This document shows positions 1-6,023 of a stretch of 6,758 nucleotides of DNA, piece after piece. The translations under genes were made by a program, and so were the position numbers. The notes under the pieces were generated by a model. It did not search any database and was not told where the DNA came from. It was given only the letters and a program-made list of their open reading frames with translations. This stretch comes from Clostridia bacterium. GTDB lineage: Bacteria > Bacillota > Clostridia > Oscillospirales > CAG-272. The first letter of the stretch is position 1. Each line of letters begins with the position of its first letter. The stretch is from NCBI GenBank assembly GCA_017420845.1, contig JAFQOC010000555.1:1-6758 (forward strand), given 5' to 3'.

Positions 1-1
1 C

Positions 2-3000
2 CCCGTCATTGACGATGAGGGTATGTACGTCTACCTGTACTACGCCGCGGATCTGAAGTCGGTGGATCTCTCCGCCGCCACCTCCATCGGCGAGTCCGCC
101 TTCGCCTACTGTCAGGAGCTGACCGCGGTCAAGCTGGGCAGTAGCATCACCGCCATCCCCGCTCAGGCCTTCTTCTACTGCGAGGCTCTGACCGACATCA
201 ACCTGAAGGGCGTGGAGTCCATCGGCACCAACGCCTTCAACAGCACCGCGCTGACTGCCGTCGATCTCTCTGCCGCTACGGATATCGGCACCTACGCCTT
301 CGTTTACAACGAGGGCCTGACCGCTGCAGTCCTGAATCCCAACGGCTTGACCCTGGGTGAGGGGGCCTTCTCCTACTGTAATGCTCTGGCATCCGTGGAG
401 AACCTGGGCAAGGTCACCTCCGTGGGAGATTACGCCTTCGCTTACACCGCCATCACCTCGGTCGATCTGGAGGCCGCCGCCTACCTGGGTACTCACGCCT
501 TCCTGAAGGAGGAGATGACCGACTTCACCGTGACCCTGGGCTCGGCTCTGACCGATCTGGGAGACAATCCCTTCGCGAACTGCCGTCTGGAGGCCTTCAA
601 GTCTACCGAGACCGAGACCTTCAACGGAAGCGAGTACGGGACCGAGACTCTGACCTTCGCCATCAGCGATACTGTCCGTGTCATCGACGGCCATCTCTAC
701 CGCGTGGTTCCCACGGGTCTGGAGCTGATCGCCTACGCGGGTGACGCTTCTGTGGTCACCGTGGCCGACGGCACCGTCCGTATTACCGACATGGCCTTCG
801 CGGGTGCCCCTGTTCGCCAGGTGGTGACTCCCTACACCCTGAAGTCCATCGGTCACAAGGCATTCTACGGCTGCGAAAAGCTCTCCATGCTGTCCTTCGC
901 TTCCTACCTGGCTCCCGCCCTGGAGGAGGCCTACGACGCCGAGCTGTTCAACAGCAAGGACCATATCCCGGCTACGGGTCAGTATTCCTTTACCAACACC
1001 GACGGGGAGGAGATCTACCACGACGGTCTCGGCATTGTGCCCTACTTCATGTGGAACGCCGCCGATACGCCCCAGAATGTGTACTACGGAGCCAACTTCG
1101 TGGACTACGTGGGCCTTGCCGACGGGAATCTGGTCATGATCCGTCCCGTCAACGGTAAGCAGTATGATTCCTTCATTCTGGGACAGTACTTCGGTACCGT
1201 GGTGGACGGCGCCGCCGCCGCTGATGAGGTGACTCTGGCCGCCATTGCCGCCATCGACGCTCTGCCCGACAAGGTCTCCCTTTCGGACAAGCCTCTGGTT
1301 ATCGCCGCCCGGGAGGCCTACGACAGAATCTCCACCATCGAGCAGCGCGCTCTGGTTACCAACTACTCCAAGCTGGAGCAGGCCGAGAAGCGTATCAAGG
1401 ATCTGGAGTATCTGGAGAACGGCGACGAGACCGAGACCGATACCGAGACAGAGACCAACGTCGGATTCTTTGAGAATATTCCCGCGGAAGCCATTACCAT
1501 GGGCGTGCTGGCTCTGCTCTTCCTGGCCGCCGCCATTGTTTTCGCTTGCCTCTACCTGAGTAAGCGTAAGGCCGTGGCTATTCCTGCCGCCCATGCTCCC
1601 ACGCCCCCCGCTGAACCCGCTGAATCTACCGACGAAACCGCCCGTGACTCTGTCGACGAGGTGATCGATGAGACCGTCGATGAGACCGTCGATGAGAGCA
1701 CTCCCGACGAGACGCCCGCTGAGGCTTCCGAGGCTTCGGAGGAGGTGGATGCGCCTGTGAAGACCCGTGAACCCTCCAAGCGCGCCTTGAGAGCGCAGGA
1801 AAGGGCTCGCGCCAAGTCCCTGGCCAGATTCTCCGGCAAATCCCGTCGGAGACTGTCCATTGACGTGCCTCCCGCCGTGACCTGGATTCTGGTCTCGATG
1901 CTGGCTCTGGCAGGCATTGTACTGCTGGTGGGCGCCATCATCACCGGATTTGACCTGTGGAATACCCCCTACGAGGGCCTGGACGACGAGGGCTACACCG
2001 TCAGCGTCCGCTTTGATGCGGGCGGCGGCTCCTTCGCAGGCTCGCCCAACGAGGTCTATATCGTGGACGTTTTCAACCCCGCCGACTACAAGACCGACGC
2101 TTCGGGCAAGGCTCAGATTATCCTGATCGCCCCCGACGATCCCATCCGTAAGGACAGCGCCTTCCCCGTGTCCAATACCGGACACTTCCTGGCGGGCTGG
2201 TACACCCAACGCACCCTCCGCGTGGACGAAAGCGGTCAGCCCCTGGACGAGTACGGCCAGCCCACCGCAGTGAGCGGCCGTCCCCAGGGTTACACCTACA
2301 GCGGTAAGTGGGATTTCAAGAACGACCGACTGGCAGTGGATCCCACCGGGACCAAGGGCTCGGCTGACAACGAGCTCACCCTCTACGCCGCCTGGGTTCC
2401 CTACTTCAACTTCGAGTTCTACGCCGCAGAGGCCGATGGCTCCTTCACACTTCTGGAGACCAAGCAGCTGGTCACCATTGACCTGCCTGTGTGGAACACC
2501 CGCACCGGTAAGCTGGATATGAAGGATTTCCCCGCCCCCGAGGATATGACCTTTGAGGCTGCCTTCATGGATGAGGCCATGACGATCCCCGCCGAGGAAA
2601 AGATCAGCGGCGCCGTGGACTACACCACCGGCACGGTGGAGGGGGACGGCACCATCCGCGTCTACACCACATGGATGGAGGGAACCTGGTTCCGTATCTC
2701 CACTCCCAAGCAATTCTACGATAACGCCCGACTGGGTGGCAGCTACATCATTGAGGCGGATCTGGACTTCTCCAAGTCTCTCTGGCCTGTGGTGATGTCC
2801 ACCGGTGAGTTTACCGGTACCATTCAGGGCAACGGCCACACCATCTCGAATGTGACGGTCCTGCAGGGCGACAACTCCAAGATCAACGGCGGTCTCTTCG
2901 GCATGCTGGGAGCTACCTCCTCCATCACCGATCTCCGTCTGGAGAACATCACCTTCCGCGTCGTGGCGGGCTCCCGTATGCAGGGAACCAACTACGGTCT

Positions 3001-3244
3001 GCTGGCGGGTACCGCCCAGGAGGGCGCGACTCTTGAGAACGTGACGGTTACGGGTACCATTGAGATCGGTAAGGATTGCTACCGTCCGGGTGACTACAAC
3101 ATTGGCCTGCTTTGCGGAGCGGGTAAGATTCAGGGTATCGACATGAGCGGCATTACCGTGACGGTTGAGGATCCCGAGAATAACACCGCCCGCGTGGAGG
3201 TGAACCCCGAGAGCGGCGAGGTCACGTTGACCTTCGCCGAGTGA
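2..3244 (+). CDS. Large surface protein, 5'-partial: BspA-type LRRs, two membrane segments, InlB-like repeat, GLUG-like tail
   Basis: The frame is open from base 2, and the first ATG (base 23) falls inside a repeat, so the true start and any signal peptide lie left of the window. At least 1080 residues are visible. Numbering from the Met at base 23, the order is: about ten BspA-like (LRR_5) repeats, residues ~1-285; a unique region; a helical D/E/A/K-rich module, ~401-462; an acidic E-T linker; membrane segment 1, ~491-512, followed by S-K-R-K; an acidic then Arg/Lys-rich loop, ~513-618; membrane segment 2, ~619-641; an InlB/Flg_new-like repeat, ~657-791 (VRFDAGGG ... FLAGWYT ... LTLYAAW); a related degenerate unit; and a GLUG-like beta-helix region, ~887-1073. 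The positive charges put the middle loop in the cytoplasm, so both repeat regions should face outside. These repeat families are typical of adhesins and surface-binding proteins, but the ligand is unknown. No LPXTG signal is present. TGA ends the gene 35 bases before the transporter lipoprotein gene. Confidence 0.9.
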   Translation, partial: PVIDDEGMYVYLYYAADLKSVDLSAATSIGESAFAYCQELTAVKLGSSITAIPAQAFFYCEALTDINLKGVESIGTNAFNSTALTAVDLSAATDIGTYAFVYNEGLTAAVLNPNGLTLGEGAFSYCNALASVENLGKVTSVGDYAFAYTAITSVDLEAAAYLGTHAFLKEEMTDFTVTLGSALTDLGDNPFANCRLEAFKSTETETFNGSEYGTETLTFAISDTVRVIDGHLYRVVPTGLELIAYAGDASVVTVADGTVRITDMAFAGAPVRQVVTPYTLKSIGHKAFYGCEKLSMLSFASYLAPALEEAYDAELFNSKDHIPATGQYSFTNTDGEEIYHDGLGIVPYFMWNAADTPQNVYYGANFVDYVGLADGNLVMIRPVNGKQYDSFILGQYFGTVVDGAAAADEVTLAAIAAIDALPDKVSLSDKPLVIAAREAYDRISTIEQRALVTNYSKLEQAEKRIKDLEYLENGDETETDTETETNVGFFENIPAEAITMGVLALLFLAAAIVFACLYLSKRKAVAIPAAHAPTPPAEPAESTDETARDSVDEVIDETVDETVDESTPDETPAEASEASEEVDAPVKTREPSKRALRAQERARAKSLARFSGKSRRRLSIDVPPAVTWILVSMLALAGIVLLVGAIITGFDLWNTPYEGLDDEGYTVSVRFDAGGGSFAGSPNEVYIVDVFNPADYKTDASGKAQIILIAPDDPIRKDSAFPVSNTGHFLAGWYTQRTLRVDESGQPLDEYGQPTAVSGRPQGYTYSGKWDFKNDRLAVDPTGTKGSADNELTLYAAWVPYFNFEFYAAEADGSFTLLETKQLVTIDLPVWNTRTGKLDMKDFPAPEDMTFEAAFMDEAMTIPAEEKISGAVDYTTGTVEGDGTIRVYTTWMEGTWFRISTPKQFYDNARLGGSYIIEADLDFSKSLWPVVMSTGEFTGTIQGNGHTISNVTVLQGDNSKINGGLFGMLGATSSITDLRLENITFRVVAGSRMQGTNYGLLAGTAQEGATLENVTVTGTIEIGKDCYRPGDYNIGLLCGAGKIQGIDMSGITVTVEDPENNTARVEVNPESGEVTLTFAE
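86..865 (+). repeat. BspA-type leucine-rich repeat array (protein-level, about 10 units)
   Basis: The array is recognised by the recurring core [I/L/V]-G-x-x-A-F: IGESAF, IPAQAF, IGTNAF, IGTYAF, LGEGAF, VGDYAF, LGTHAF, LGDNPF, then after a break ITDMAF and IGHKAF. The cores begin at bases 86, 155, 221, 284, 353, 422, 485, 557, 782 and 848, a spacing of 21-24 residues within each block. A Cys often follows the Phe by about three residues (AYC, FYC, SYC, ANC, YGC), as in Treponema/BspA-type LRR_5 proteins. A non-repeat stretch rich in T and E (about bases 600-740) interrupts the array between units 8 and 9. The DNA copies have diverged; the repeat is clear only in the protein. Confidence 0.85.
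1223..1408 (+). other. Helical stalk-like module inside the surface protein
   Basis: About 62 residues, beginning D-E-V-T-L and ending K-D-L-E, are rich in A, E, K and D. They carry the pattern 'IDALPDKVSLSDKP ... AREAYDRIS ... EQRALVTNYSKLEQAEKRI'. From memory, short helical modules of this type (x-IxALP-x-x-x-x-L-x-D-K ... A-R-x-A-Y-x-x-L-T-x-x-Q-K-x-x-V-x-N-x-x-K-L-x-x-A-E) recur in Firmicutes surface proteins between a binding region and the membrane or wall anchor. Its position here, just before the acidic linker and membrane segment 1, fits a spacer that holds the LRR region off the membrane. I cannot assign a Pfam name with certainty. Confidence 0.6.
1424..1456 (+). repeat. Low-complexity E-T/D-T coding tract
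   Basis: Alternating GAN and ACN codons encode D-E-T-E-T-D-T-E-T-E-T. It is an acidic, Thr-rich hinge of eleven residues between the helical module and the first membrane segment. Such tracts are common juxtamembrane linkers in surface proteins of gut Clostridia and can change length by slippage. Confidence 0.75.
1493..1558 (+). other. Membrane segment 1 of the surface protein
   Basis: Twenty-two mostly apolar residues (starting I-T-M-G-V-L, ending C-L-Y-L) are followed at once by S-K-R-K. The acidic side comes before it and the basic side after. By the positive-inside rule the LRR region is outside the cell and the following loop inside. In simpler LRR surface proteins such a segment with a basic tail ends the chain; here the chain goes on for about 560 residues. 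Confidence 0.85.
1652..1699 (+). repeat. Four 12-base tandem units encoding V-D-E-V/I-D-E-T/V-D-E-T/V-D-E-S
   Basis: Four in-frame 12-base units begin at bases 1652, 1664, 1676 and 1688. The consensus is GTCGATGAGACC, and units 2 and 3 differ at one position. They encode a negatively charged stretch in the predicted cytoplasmic loop, followed by more D/E/S/T/P-rich sequence and then by a strongly basic segment (K-R-A-L-R-A-Q-E-R-A-R-A-K). The length is a multiple of three, so copy changes would not shift the frame. Confidence 0.85.
1877..1945 (+). other. Membrane segment 2 of the surface protein
   Basis: About 23 apolar residues (V-T-W-I-L-V-S-M-L-A-L through G-A-I-I-T) directly follow the basic run S-R-R-R-L-S-I-D and lead into an acidic stretch (Y-E-G-L-D-D-E-G). 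Basic residues before and acidic residues after point to an in-to-out orientation. This places the InlB-like repeat and the GLUG-like tail on the cell surface. It is also what the start of a separate type II membrane protein would look like, which is the basis for suspecting a fusion. Confidence 0.83.
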
Positions 3245-3263
3245 TTGGGTCGCGTAAACAATT

Positions 3264-3269
3264 AGGAGG
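3264..3269 (+). promoter_or_regulatory. Shine-Dalgarno site of the binding-protein gene
   Basis: AGGAGG stands 10 bases before the ATG at 3280. An in-frame TAG at 3274-3276, one codon before the ATG, rules out a longer N-terminus. The strong site suits a highly translated lipoprotein. It lies in a 35-base gap with no hairpin or T-tract, so the gene is probably read on the same transcript as the surface-protein gene. Confidence 0.9.
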
Positions 3270-3279
3270 AAAATAGAAA

Positions 3280-5853
3280 ATGAGCAAGAAAATTATTTCG
3301 GTCGTGCTTGCCCTCGCCATGTGTCTGGGCTCGGTTGCCCTGTTCGCTTCCTGCGGAGGTGGTAAGGGGGGGAACCCCGACGCGCTGGTCATCATGACCG
3401 AGGAGCTGGACGGTCTCTTCAACCCCTTCTTCTCCACCACCGCCGCCGACGGCACCATCGTCTCCATGACCCAGATCGGTATGCTGGGCACCGACTACGT
3501 GAACGGTGAGGTCATCGTGGCCTGCGGTGACGATCACGCGGTAGTGGTTAAGGATTACGACGTGGTTTACGACAGCACCACCGACAACACCACCTACACC
3601 TTCGTGATCAAAAACGGCATTACTTACTCCGACGGTCATCCTCTGACCATCGAGGATGTTATGTTCAACCTGTACGTGTATCTGGATCCCGTCTATACCG
3701 GCTCCTCTACCATGTACTCCACCGACATTCTGGGCCTGCGGGACTACCGCACCCAGACCGTCAGCTCGGGGGACAATAGCGCCGACGACCAGATCTCCCA
3801 GCAGGCGGCCGACAGAGCCAAGAACCGTATCAACGAGCTGATCAATCTCTACAAGCAGGTGGGTCAGACCGCCACCCAGGGTACCTACTCCGCCACCTAC
3901 GACCAGATGGTGGCCGCCATTCAGAACCACAGCCTGTCCAGCGGCTACCGGGAGGCCATTTCCAATGACCCCTCCGAGGTCACCGTGGATAACCTGCTGG
4001 CTGACTACGAGCTGACTCTGAAGTACTTCAAGGAGGAGCTGAACACCGACTACGTTTCCGCCAAGGAGGCTTACCTGGAGGAGCCCTACAAGTCCACCGG
4101 GGAATTCGACGAGGTCACCTCCTTCATGTACGCCGAGGGCTTTGTGACCATCGAGTATGAGAAGGACGAGAACAACAAGGATATCAAGTCCCAAATCAAG
4201 AAGATCACCCGCAACTACAACGCCTCTGTGGTGACCGACAAGGAATCCGCCATCCAGTACGTCTACGACTCTAAGGTGGAGCAGGAGCTGCATACCATCC
4301 TCATGTACTGGGCTACCTCCCAGAAGCTGCTGACCGGCTATACCGCCGCCGCCAAGGAGGTCATCCTTCACGCCAATATGCAGGACGGTCAGCTGGCCGT
4401 ACCCAATATTTCGGGTATCGTTTCTCTGGGTCATACCTCTGACGTGACCACCGTTGCCGCCAAGGGTGGCACCTACACCGTAGCGCACGACCACAATCCC
4501 GACGGTACTCCCGTCAACGCCGAGGAGTACGACGTGCTCCAAATCACCATCAACGGCACCGACCCCAAGGCTATCTGGAACTTCGCCTTCTCGGTGGCTC
4601 CCCAGCACTACTACGCTGAGGGCTACACCGTGGATATCGCCAATAATCAGTTCGGCGTGGAGTACGGCTCCTACGAGTTTATGACCACCGTCATCCAGTC
4701 TCCCCGTAACGTCAAGGTGCCCATGGGCGCGGGGGCTTACGTGGCCACCGACGCGAGCAACGGCGACAACCCCGAGGGTACCGCCTTCTTCAGCAACAAC
4801 GTGGTTTACTTCAAGGCCAACAACAGCTTCCTCATGGGCACTCCCAAGATCGAGAAGCTGCGCTACCAGGTGGTCTCCTCCTCCAACGCCCTGAACGTGC
4901 TGGAGAGCGGCTCGGTCCATTTCGTTACCCCCCAGTTCACCCAGAGCAACATCGACAAGCTCAACGGCATGGCCTCCAAGGGTATCCAGAAGACCTCCAC
5001 CCGTCAGCTGGGTTACGGTTACATCGGTATCAACGCCGGTAAGGTGCCCGACATCAACATCCGTAAGGCCATCATGTGCGCCATGGACACAAGCCTCGCT
5101 CTCTCCTATTACTCCACGGGTACCGCCGAGACCATCTACTGGCCCATGTCCACCGTCTCCTGGGCATACCCCAAGGACGAGAGCGGCAACAACAGCCGTG
5201 ATAACCTCCACAGCGACTACATCGCCATCAACTGGAATCGCGAGGATGCCATGGCTTCCATCAAATCCTTCATGGAAATGGCAGGGGTCTCCGCAGGAGA
5301 CAGCGCCCTGTCCATCAAGTTTACCATCGCGGGCTCCAACCTCACCGACCACCCCACCTACCAGACCTTCCAGAACGCCGCTGACCTGCTCAACGAGTGC
5401 GGCTGGGACATTGAGGTGGTGCCCGATACCCAAGCCCTGACCAAGCTGTCCACCGGCTCCCTGGCCGTCTGGGCCGCCGCTTGGGGCTCCACCATTGACC
5501 CCGATATGTATCAGGTCTACCACAAGAATTCCACCGCTACCTCCACGCTGGCCTGGGGCTACCGTGAGATCCTGGCTTCTCCCGCTCTGTACCAGTATGA
5601 GAACGCCGTCCTGAACGATCTCTCCGCCGTCATTGACGAGGCGCGCGAGACCGACGATCAGGAGATCCGCTCCGATCTGTACAAGGAGGCCATGGGCTAT
5701 GTTCTGGATCTGGCTGTGGAAATGCCCGTCTACCAGCGCGACGTGCTCTACGCCTACAACGCGAAGGTCATCGATCCCGCCTCTCTCCCCGAGGAAATCA
5801 ACCCCTACACCTCTCCCCTGGACAAGATCTGGGAGATCGAATTCGCCAAATAA
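3280..5853 (+). CDS. ABC transporter solute-binding lipoprotein, family 5 (OppA/DppA type), enlarged
   Basis: An 857-residue lipoprotein of the SBP_bac_5 family, which captures oligopeptides or similar solutes outside the membrane and hands them to an OppBC-type permease. The N-terminus is K-K, a hydrophobic core, then L-F-A-S-C25-G-G-G, with Cys25 as the predicted lipid-anchored residue. Family signatures are Y106-T-F-V-I-K-N-G-I-T-Y-S-D-G-H-P-L-T-I-E-D-V127, G578-Y-G-Y-I-G-I-N585 with D-I-N-I-R-K-A-I-M-C-A-M-D603, W735 ... I-D-P-D742, and the C-terminal E-I-R-S-D-L-Y-K-E-A with M-P-V-Y-Q. Family members are usually about 500-600 residues. Here about 260 extra residues (~158-416, partly charged and helical) sit between the first signature and the segment Y417-D-V-L-Q-I-T-I. 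A strong ribosome site precedes it, and a permease of the matching family follows 170 bases downstream. The substrate cannot be told from sequence; peptides are the default guess, while nickel, sugars or other solutes are also carried by this family. Confidence 0.93.
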   Translation: MSKKIISVVLALAMCLGSVALFASCGGGKGGNPDALVIMTEELDGLFNPFFSTTAADGTIVSMTQIGMLGTDYVNGEVIVACGDDHAVVVKDYDVVYDSTTDNTTYTFVIKNGITYSDGHPLTIEDVMFNLYVYLDPVYTGSSTMYSTDILGLRDYRTQTVSSGDNSADDQISQQAADRAKNRINELINLYKQVGQTATQGTYSATYDQMVAAIQNHSLSSGYREAISNDPSEVTVDNLLADYELTLKYFKEELNTDYVSAKEAYLEEPYKSTGEFDEVTSFMYAEGFVTIEYEKDENNKDIKSQIKKITRNYNASVVTDKESAIQYVYDSKVEQELHTILMYWATSQKLLTGYTAAAKEVILHANMQDGQLAVPNISGIVSLGHTSDVTTVAAKGGTYTVAHDHNPDGTPVNAEEYDVLQITINGTDPKAIWNFAFSVAPQHYYAEGYTVDIANNQFGVEYGSYEFMTTVIQSPRNVKVPMGAGAYVATDASNGDNPEGTAFFSNNVVYFKANNSFLMGTPKIEKLRYQVVSSSNALNVLESGSVHFVTPQFTQSNIDKLNGMASKGIQKTSTRQLGYGYIGINAGKVPDINIRKAIMCAMDTSLALSYYSTGTAETIYWPMSTVSWAYPKDESGNNSRDNLHSDYIAINWNREDAMASIKSFMEMAGVSAGDSALSIKFTIAGSNLTDHPTYQTFQNAADLLNECGWDIEVVPDTQALTKLSTGSLAVWAAAWGSTIDPDMYQVYHKNSTATSTLAWGYREILASPALYQYENAVLNDLSAVIDEARETDDQEIRSDLYKEAMGYVLDLAVEMPVYQRDVLYAYNAKVIDPASLPEEINPYTSPLDKIWEIEFAK

Positions 5854-5870
5854 GCAGGACTCCACCCTGC
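5854..5870 (+). repeat. Short inverted repeat just after the binding-protein stop
   Basis: GCAGG (5854-5858) and CCTGC (5866-5870) can pair as a 5-bp stem with a 7-base loop directly after the TAA. It is too short and lacks a following T-run, so it is not a terminator alone. It abuts the stronger hairpin at 5876-5905 and may be part of the same repeated or structured element. Confidence 0.4.
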
Positions 5871-5875
5871 ACCCG

Positions 5876-5905
5876 CCGGAGGGACTTTTGAAAAGGTCCC
5901 TCCGG
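5876..5905 (+). repeat. Perfect GC-rich inverted repeat (hairpin) between binding-protein and permease genes
   Basis: CCGGAGGGAC at 5876-5885 is the exact reverse complement of GTCCCTCCGG at 5896-5905. The inner bases TTTTGAAAAG extend the stem by a G-U pair and two or three A-U pairs, leaving a loop of about four bases. The nearest T-run (5918-5921) is 12 bases past the stem and only four long, so this is not a standard Rho-independent terminator. More likely roles are an RNA-stability or partial read-through element that keeps binding-protein mRNA above permease mRNA, or one copy of a dispersed palindromic repeat. The second idea rests on recall of similar GGAGGGAC...GTCCCTCC elements in gut Clostridia and has not been checked here. 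Confidence 0.75.
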
Positions 5906-5906
5906 A

Positions 5907-5986
5907 CTCCCCAAAGCTTTTAAAATATGATAGGACCTTCCCAAAGTATCTGTACAGCGGGAGGGATGCTGTTGTTTTTTGGGGGG
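5907..5986 (+). other. Possible nested RNA fold ahead of the permease gene
   Basis: Bases 5907-5915 (CTCCCCAAA) can pair with 5978-5986 (TTTGGGGGG), nine pairs including one G-U. They would enclose a 7-bp stem formed by CCTTCCC (5936-5942) and GGGAGGG (5959-5965), with one G-U. The 3' arm follows a six-T run (5975-5980), and its G-run is the closest thing to a ribosome site for a five-codon ATG...TAA reading frame at 5995-6009. The fold could act as an attenuator or spacer, but this is inference from pairing alone; no known riboswitch core was recognised. Confidence 0.35.
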
Positions 5987-6012
5987 ACATACGCATGACA
6001 AATCCATAAGAT

Positions 6013-6018
6013 AAGGTG
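6013..6018 (+). promoter_or_regulatory. Weak Shine-Dalgarno site of the permease gene
   Basis: AAGGTG lies 5 bases before the ATG at 6024, only a partial match to AGGAGG. An in-frame TAA at 6012-6014 overlaps it, so translation cannot start further upstream. The contrast with the full AGGAGG of the binding-protein gene fits the usual excess of binding protein over permease. Confidence 0.6.
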
Positions 6019-6023
6019 TCATT

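Noticed and set aside
3100..3244. LPXTG-type sorting signal at the end of the surface protein.
   Set aside because: The C-terminus is polar and acidic (E-S-G-E-V-T-L-T-F-A-E), with no LPXTG-like motif, hydrophobic segment or basic tail. Anchoring must come from the two inner membrane segments.
3222..3279. Terminator or promoter between the surface-protein and binding-protein genes.
   Set aside because: The 35-base gap shows only the ribosome site, with no inverted repeat, T-tract or paired -35/-10 boxes.
3262..5865. 867-codon open frame on the minus strand, opposite the whole binding-protein gene.
   Set aside because: It is codon-for-codon in register with the + strand gene, so it only needs the + gene to lack TTA, CTA and TCA codons, which its G/C-ending codon use explains. 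The product is an odd Gly/Val/His-rich chain, while the + strand has clear family signatures and a ribosome site.
5876..5921. Rho-independent terminator after the binding-protein gene.
   Set aside because: The stem is strong, but the bases after it are ACTCCCCAAAG and the first T-run is short and 12 bases away. The permease downstream belongs to the same transporter.
5888..5931. TTGAAA (5888-5893) and TATGAT (5926-5931) as a promoter for the permease.
   Set aside because: Each resembles a sigma-70 box, but the spacing is 32 bases instead of about 17, TTGAAA lies inside the hairpin, and no suitable -35 stands at the right distance from TATGAT.
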